The notes under the pieces: model-generated
Told to the model about the DNA's origin: nothing
What the model saw: only the letters and a program-made list of their open reading frames with translations
Database searches by the model: none
Program-made: the position numbers and the translations under genes
In this document: positions 5,609-9,828 of the stretch, piece after piece
Layout: each line of letters starts with the position of its first letter
Numbering within the stretch: position 1 is the stretch's first letter
Source of the DNA: an uncultured Bacilli bacterium
Lineage (GTDB): Bacteria; Bacillota_I; Bacilli_A; RF39; UBA660
NCBI GenBank assembly: GCA_947589165.1
Contig: CANQCH010000034.1
Span: 1 to 9,828, forward strand
Direction: 5' to 3'
Length of the DNA: 9,828 nucleotides

Positions 5609-7709
5609 ATATAAGAACAAATTGATTATTGGTCGTATCAATTAAAAGATTTTGCCCCGACTTAATTTCTCCTGCGATTAATTGATGCGCAATTAAAGAT
5701 TCAATATTTTTCGTTACATATCTTTTAATCGGCCGGGCTCCATAATTAACATCATAAGCTTCACTAAGAATTTTGGCAATTGCCCGATCTGATAATTTAA
5801 GTTTAAGATGATAATCGGCTAAACGTTTTTCCACATCACTTATGATTTTATTTAAAATTTGCTTAATTGCTTCTTTATCTAAAGCGTTAAAGATGACAAT
5901 TTCATCAATGCGATTAATAAATTCAGGCCGAAAAGTAGCTTTAACTTTATCCATGACTAACTTTTTGGCATCGCCTTCTTCATCTAAAATAAATTCACTC
6001 CCTAAGTTGCTTGTCATAATAATAATCGTATTTTTAAAATCAACGGTTCGCCCACCACTATCGGTAAGGCGCCCATCATCTAATATTTGTAATAAAATAT
6101 TTAATACATCAGGATGGGCTTTTTCAATTTCATCGAACAAAACAATACTATAAGGATTACGTCTAACGGCTTCGGTTAAAGTACCACCTTCATCATAACC
6201 AACATATCCTGGAGGCGCTCCTACTAACCGCGAAACATTAAAGGCTTCCATATATTCACTACAGTCAATGCGCACCATATGCCGTTCATCATCAAATAAT
6301 TCGTAAGCTAAACTCCGCGCAACTTCGGTTTTCCCGACTCCCGTTGGTCCTAAAAAGATAAAGGAACCAATGGGCCGATTCGGATCTTTAATCCCGCTTC
6401 TAGCGCGAATGATGGCTTCACTAACGGTATTTAAAACTTCATCTTGGCCCATGACCCGTAATTTTAACCGTTCGCTTAAATGCAATAATTTTTCTTTTTC
6501 ACTGCTAACTAATTTTTGGGTAGGAATATTGGTCCATTTGGAAATAATACTGGCCACATCTTCTTCCCCGACTACATCACTTAAAATACTCATATCTTCA
6601 TTCTTTTGGTAAGCTTCTAATTCTTTTTGCAATTCGGGAATTAAACCATGTCTTAACCGCGCGGAAGTCTCTAAATCATAGTTATTTTCGGCATTAGCTA
6701 AGTCAAAACGAGCTTTTTCTAATTCTTCTTTCTTTTGGTTAATTTGGGCTTTAACACTCTTTTCTTGTTCCCATTTTTCTCGCCAATCATGTTCTTCGGC
6801 TTTTAGTTTTGTTAGTTCGACATCAATTTTGGCTAAACGATCTAAAGCTAAAGCATCTTTTTCTTTTTTTAACGCTTGTTTTTCAATTTCTAAACTCATG
6901 ATTTTCCGCGTTAATTCATCTAATTCTACCGGCACAGAATCCAGTTGCATCTTGATCGTTGCACAGGCTTCATCGACTAAATCAATCGCTTTATCAGGTA
7001 AGAAACGATCCGTAATATAACGGTTAGCTAAAGTAGCTGCGGCCACTAAAGCACTATCTTTGATTGTTACTTTATGAAATATTTCAAATCTTTCTTTTAA
7101 ACCTCTTAAGATTGTAATTGTATCTTCCACCGTTGGTTCTTTAACTAAAACTTTTTGGAAACGGCGTTCCAAAGCCCCATCTTTTTCAATATATTTCCGA
7201 TATTCATTTAAAGTGGTAGCCCCAATGACATGAATTTCGCCACGGGCTAATAATGGTTTTAACATATTAGATACATCCATGGTACCTTCCATACCACTAC
7301 CAACAATCATATGAATTTCATCAATAAACATAATAATGGTACCTTCAGCATCTTTTATTTCTTTTAAAACCGCTTTTAAACGTTCTTCAAATTCCCCACG
7401 ATATTTAGCTCCGGCGACTAATGATCCCAAATCAAGTTCCCAAATTCTTTTATTTTTTAAACTACTTGGCACATCATTTTGGATAATTCGTTGCGCTAAG
7501 CCTTCCACGATTGCCGTTTTCCCAACTCCTGGTTCTCCAATTAAAACGGGATTATTTTTACTTTTACGTGATAAAATGCGAATAACATTCCGAATTTCTT
7601 CATCACGTCCAATCACGGGATCAACTTTATTATCTTGAACATTTTTCGTTATATCCCGACCATATTTTTCTAAGACATTTTTTAATTCATCAGTATTTTC
7701 CATATTCAT
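5607..7709 (-). CDS. clpB: ATP-dependent disaggregase ClpB lacking the N-terminal domain
   Basis: Hexameric cytoplasmic AAA+ chaperone that, with DnaK, threads proteins out of aggregates. With the start used here it has 700 residues against about 860 for full ClpB. AAA domain 1 has Walker A GEPGVGKT (58-65), Walker B FIDE (128-131) and the pore loop GAKYRGEFEERLK (about 101-113). A complete coiled-coil middle domain spans about 268-378. AAA domain 2 has Walker A GPTGVGKT (454-461), pore loop GYVGYDEGG (501-509), Walker B LFDE (524-527), RPEFINRID and the sensor-2 GARPIKR. The middle domain, and the absence of a ClpP-docking tripeptide loop, argue for ClpB rather than ClpA or ClpC. The N-terminal substrate domain of about 140 residues is absent: the promoter lies directly upstream, so this is not a frameshift. 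A start 7 codons upstream (7730) is less likely because GGAGGGG sits inside it, correctly spaced for 7709. Confidence 0.95.
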   Translation of the reverse strand: MNMENTDELKNVLEKYGRDITKNVQDNKVDPVIGRDEEIRNVIRILSRKSKNNPVLIGEPGVGKTAIVEGLAQRIIQNDVPSSLKNKRIWELDLGSLVAGAKYRGEFEERLKAVLKEIKDAEGTIIMFIDEIHMIVGSGMEGTMDVSNMLKPLLARGEIHVIGATTLNEYRKYIEKDGALERRFQKVLVKEPTVEDTITILRGLKERFEIFHKVTIKDSALVAAATLANRYITDRFLPDKAIDLVDEACATIKMQLDSVPVELDELTRKIMSLEIEKQALKKEKDALALDRLAKIDVELTKLKAEEHDWREKWEQEKSVKAQINQKKEELEKARFDLANAENNYDLETSARLRHGLIPELQKELEAYQKNEDMSILSDVVGEEDVASIISKWTNIPTQKLVSSEKEKLLHLSERLKLRVMGQDEVLNTVSEAIIRARSGIKDPNRPIGSFIFLGPTGVGKTEVARSLAYELFDDERHMVRIDCSEYMEAFNVSRLVGAPPGYVGYDEGGTLTEAVRRNPYSIVLFDEIEKAHPDVLNILLQILDDGRLTDSGGRTVDFKNTIIIMTSNLGSEFILDEEGDAKKLVMDKVKATFRPEFINRIDEIVIFNALDKEAIKQILNKIISDVEKRLADYHLKLKLSDRAIAKILSEAYDVNYGARPIKRYVTKNIESLIAHQLIAGEIKSGQNLLIDTTNNQFVLI

Positions 7710-7715
7710 TATTAT

Positions 7716-7722
7716 CCCCTCC
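7716..7722 (-). promoter_or_regulatory. Ribosome binding site that fixes the clpB start
   Basis: On the minus strand GGAGGGG is followed by ATAATA and then the ATG at 7707-7709. The upstream in-frame ATGs at 7722-7724 and 7728-7730 overlap or precede this site and have no site of their own, which decides for 7709. Confidence 0.75.
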
Positions 7723-7731
7723 ATAACCAAA

Positions 7732-7759
7732 ATTATAGCATTAAATTAGCACTTGTCAA
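7732..7759 (-). promoter_or_regulatory. Sigma-A promoter of clpB
   Basis: On the minus strand a perfect TTGACA (7754-7759) and a perfect TATAAT (7732-7737) are separated by 16 bases, with an extended TG two bases before the -10. The -35 lies in the centre of the CIRCE element, so bound HrcA would block RNA polymerase directly. Confidence 0.9.
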
Positions 7760-7782
7760 GTATAAGTGCTAATTTAATGCTA
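7736..7782 (-). terminator. Perfect 19-bp inverted repeat around CIRCE, probable terminator of the surface-protein gene
   Basis: TAGCATTAAATTAGCACTT (7736-7754) is an exact reverse complement of 7764-7782, with a 9-base loop. The pairing extends ten bases beyond each CIRCE arm. On the minus strand it lies 23 bases after the stop codon at 7806-7808 and is followed by TAATTTT, so its RNA form is a long hairpin with a modest T-rich tail. Termination is inferred; no other terminator is visible for that gene. Confidence 0.6.
7746..7772 (-). promoter_or_regulatory. CIRCE operator (HrcA binding site)
   Basis: TTAGCACTT (7746-7754), nine bases, AAGTGCTAA (7764-7772). This matches the CIRCE consensus TTAGCACTC-N9-GAGTGCTAA except for one symmetric base change at the inner end of each arm. 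It predicts that HrcA represses clpB and that heat releases the repression. hrcA itself is not in the window. Confidence 0.93.
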
Positions 7783-7805
7783 CCGACCTTAGTTTAGAAA
7801 AGGTT

Positions 7806-8369
7806 TTACTTCGCAATACTTAAACGATATGGTTCTTCCTTCGTTCCATTTCCACTTGTTATTTGAGTTTTAGCTGAAATATAAAATGATGGTCTTATTC
7901 CCAAACTGTAACTAATATTGTTGTTACTAAATGTTCCTGTATCAGATATATAATATGCCATATTCGTATTTTTTGAATAACGCGTTATGGTCCATTCACC
8001 TAGACCCATATATAACCAATTACTTTTATTTTGAATGCTAGAATAAGAAGATATATTTGTTGTCCAATTATTTGCTATATTTGAATCACTAGCATATCCA
8101 TAATCACTTCCATAGATTAATCCAATTTTAGCTTGCACTTCTTTCGTTTGTGCTGGATTAGTAGCATTTTCTTCAACAATATTTCCCATTTCATAATCAT
8201 AAAATGTTTTTGGTGCCACGGAAGTAGAACTATATCCAATTGTTTTCCATACATGATTTGTAATTAAATTATCTACATCTACTCCTTTTTCTTTTAAATA
8301 TGATAAATATTTTTCATTTAAATTAACTGTTCTTAATATACTTCCGTTCCATTCATTATTTACATCGTC
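7806..8369 (-). pseudogene. C-terminal part of the surface protein, separated by an in-frame TAA
   Basis: This is the same reading frame as the upstream segment, continuing directly after the TAA at 8370-8372. Its 187 residues begin DDVNNEWNGSILRTVNLNEK and run to LSIAK with a normal TAA at 7806-7808. The content fits the C-terminal module of a family of secreted proteins I have seen in uncultured gut Bacilli: a WxGSxLxTVNLN segment, VWKTIGY, AKIGLIYGSDYGYA, WLYMGLGEWTITR, and a final SLGIRPSFYI followed by SGNGTKEEPYRL. The GxRP segment recalls C-type-lectin-like or DUF6273-type domains, which is inference. The longest frame with a possible start begins at a GTG (8219), but it has no convincing ribosome binding site and would discard conserved sequence, so I regard it as a fragment rather than an independent gene. 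Confidence 0.7.
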
Positions 8370-9828
8370 TTATGTCCAATAATAACCACCAATGCTATCA
8401 TAATTTTCTAAATTGCCTAGATAATAGTACTTATTAGTAACAGAACCAGTTGTAATCCCTTCTGCGTTATAGGTTCCTTCTTCTCCTAATTGTTCTTTAG
8501 TTGCATAATCAGATTTAACTAGCTTCATTTCATATAATCCATCATCATTAAGAAAGAAGCCGATTATCCGGTATAAATCATTATCACCATTAGCACATTT
8601 GCCAGTAGTGGTTGTTCCATCTAAACATACATAATTATTTACTAAACTTTTTACTCCATATTCACTGGCTAAACCTTTACTTGCAGCCGCATCGGCTGCT
8701 GCTTCTTTTGCTTCATAATATCCAGATGTATCATTTTGTTTCATCAAGGCATAAACATCGGCCATATCAACACTACCATCATTATCAATATCATAATCTG
8801 CTTGATATTTACATTCATTCCTTATATAACACGATATATTAAACATTTTATCAATTAAATCTTTATTTGAGGCTGTTTTTAAATAATACTTTGTACTAAG
8901 TGTTCCATATGTCTTTTCTTCATATAAGCCACTTATTATTTGATCAACTTGTTCTGAGGTTATTTCATAATTTGTTCCACTATAACGATATGAATTATCT
9001 TGGGCTCCACCAATTAAATTCTTATCATGGTAATGCACTGTTTGGGTTCCATCTTCTTTATTGGCATCGGCTAGAACTTTATCTAATGCTTGGGTTAAGT
9101 TTTCCTTTTGAATTATTACTTTACCAGTTAATTTTTTGCCGGTATTTAAATTTTGATCTGTTTCTAAATTCATGAAGGTGACGATTATTTCCCAGGTATC
9201 TGTTGTCGTATGATTTTCGGTTGTTTTTTCAACATTTATTTCTTCATTAGTTTTTATTTTTATAAGGCCATTTATTTCCGTTATATCAAAGCCACCTAAA
9301 GTTTTACTATTTGGATCTACCAATATACTTTCTACATGATTTAATTCTTTTCCATTGATTGTTACTCCTGAGGTTATTTCAGAGCCATTTTTCTTAATCG
9401 TTAAATATAATTCGGGTATTGGGCTATATTCACCTAATTCAGCACCACTTTTTTCTTCTGGAGTTTTAAATACTAAAGTATTTTTATTATCAGTATCTGG
9501 TTCTAATGGTTCATTCCTTTTATAACTTGAATATTGTAATTCATTTTTGATTATATTTAAATAAACATTATAGGAATCATGGGCTTCATTTGTCGCATCA
9601 TTGGCTATTAAGGTCGCTGTGGCGGTTACACCATCACCTAAACTAGTATCTTTATCAGTAAAGTTTTCCATACCAGCATTTATAATTATTGGTACTTCTT
9701 CATTATCTTCATCTACTATATCGGCTCTAGTTACATCTAAATCGGTAATGTTAAAGTTTAGATTATCCGTGGTACCAGTGGTGACATCAATATCACTACT
9801 TTGGCCTGTACCTTGTTGCGCTTGGAAG
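8370..9828 (-). CDS. Large secreted or surface protein, N-terminus outside the window, ends at an in-frame TAA
   Basis: The frame is open to the right edge; its start and any signal peptide lie beyond 9828. An internal ATG at 9671 is not the start, because coding sequence continues for 52 codons upstream. The visible 485 residues have three parts. First, a Thr/Asn/Asp-rich beta-type region (about 1-245) with GDGVTATATLIANDATN, then a WEIIVTFMNL segment and DQNLNTGKKLTGKVIIQ, reminiscent of TasA/camelysin-like envelope proteins. Second, an insert with four cysteines in two pairs, a single calcium-loop motif and an Ala-rich helix. Third, the start of the C-terminal module (GDNDLYRIIGFF, MKLVKSDYAT, GGYYW). 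The frame stops at TAA 8370-8372 in the middle of that module and resumes in the same frame. Composition (few charges, no membrane span seen) fits an extracellular protein. Function unknown. Confidence 0.75.
   Translation of the reverse strand, partial: FQAQQGTGQSSDIDVTTGTTDNLNFNITDLDVTRADIVDEDNEEVPIIINAGMENFTDKDTSLGDGVTATATLIANDATNEAHDSYNVYLNIIKNELQYSSYKRNEPLEPDTDNKNTLVFKTPEEKSGAELGEYSPIPELYLTIKKNGSEITSGVTINGKELNHVESILVDPNSKTLGGFDITEINGLIKIKTNEEINVEKTTENHTTTDTWEIIVTFMNLETDQNLNTGKKLTGKVIIQKENLTQALDKVLADANKEDGTQTVHYHDKNLIGGAQDNSYRYSGTNYEITSEQVDQIISGLYEEKTYGTLSTKYYLKTASNKDLIDKMFNISCYIRNECKYQADYDIDNDGSVDMADVYALMKQNDTSGYYEAKEAAADAAASKGLASEYGVKSLVNNYVCLDGTTTTGKCANGDNDLYRIIGFFLNDDGLYEMKLVKSDYATKEQLGEEGTYNAEGITTGSVTNKYYYLGNLENYDSIGGYYWT
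8757..8792 (-). other. Single EF-hand / dockerin-like calcium loop
   Basis: The codons encode DIDNDGSVDMAD: Asp at loop positions 1, 3, 5, 9 and 12 and Gly at 6, followed by the helix VYALMKQ. This is the pattern of one half of a type I dockerin. A true dockerin has two such repeats; I see only one in the visible protein. Confidence 0.65.

Noticed and set aside
7787..7803. Small hairpin CCTT/AAGG just after the surface-gene stop
   Set aside because: Four to five base pairs and no T-run; too weak to call a terminator.
7806..8219. Independent small gene starting at GTG 8219
   Set aside because: Coding similarity continues upstream in the same frame to the TAA at 8370, there is no convincing ribosome binding site, and the text reads as the tail of the upstream protein.
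7806..8369. Variable protein of a diversity-generating retroelement, suggested by the lectin-like C-terminus
   Set aside because: No reverse transcriptase, template repeat or accessory gene is visible in the window, and no adenine-biased repeat pair was seen.
8370..8372. TAA reassigned to an amino acid
   Set aside because: TAA correctly ends sigE, spoIIGA, gerAC, rpmB and clpB in the same window.
8612..9175. Plus-strand open frames rich in His, Leu and Tyr opposite the surface-protein gene
   Set aside because: They are antisense shadows of the minus-strand coding sequence, with odd composition and no ribosome binding sites.
1..9828. CRISPR array, insertion sequence, tRNA or rRNA
   Set aside because: No regularly spaced repeats, transposase, terminal repeats or structured RNA genes were seen on either strand.

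Overview
This window is AT-rich bacterial DNA using the standard bacterial code: TGA closes real genes such as gerAA and gerAB, and TAA closes most others. The gene content (pro-sigma-E with its processing protease, a GerA-type spore germinant receptor, HrcA/CIRCE heat-shock control) points to an endospore-forming, low-GC Firmicute. The compact genes, the ClpB without an N-domain and the style of the surface protein suggest an uncultured gut Bacilli lineage close to Erysipelotrichales/RF39-type relatives of the Mollicutes. That placement is inference; no rRNA or marker gene here fixes it.

Layout. 1-134: possibly the last codons of a plus-strand gene, then a hairpin and otherwise nothing recognised. 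135-1620 (minus): spoIIGA-sigE, overlapping by 7 bases and closed by a terminator that contains the sigE stop codon; sigG does not follow. 1621-1746: divergent regulatory region with a Spo0A-box-like site and a wide-spaced sigma-A-like promoter toward spoIIGA, and a sigma-G-like promoter toward the germination operon. 1747-5250 (plus): three overlapping genes for a GerA-family receptor in the order A-C-B. 5262-5510 (plus): a strong sigma-A promoter, rpmB (ribosomal protein L28) and a terminator. 5541-5608: two more hairpins between the convergent rpmB and clpB. 5607-7709 (minus): clpB lacking the N-terminal domain, driven by a promoter with a CIRCE operator. 7806-9828 (minus): a large secreted or surface protein gene that enters from beyond the right edge and is broken by one in-frame TAA.

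How it fits together. SpoIIGA activates SigE in the mother cell. The Ger proteins would be made in the forespore and later sense germinants at the spore inner membrane. ClpB is the DnaK-partner disaggregase under HrcA control.

Most interesting items: the CIRCE operator lies inside a perfect 19-bp inverted repeat that can also act as the terminator of the upstream surface-protein gene; the surface protein carries a single dockerin-like EF-hand and an in-frame stop before its conserved C-terminal domain; and the pro-sequence of SigE is unusually short. I did not find a convincing new defence or mobile system.
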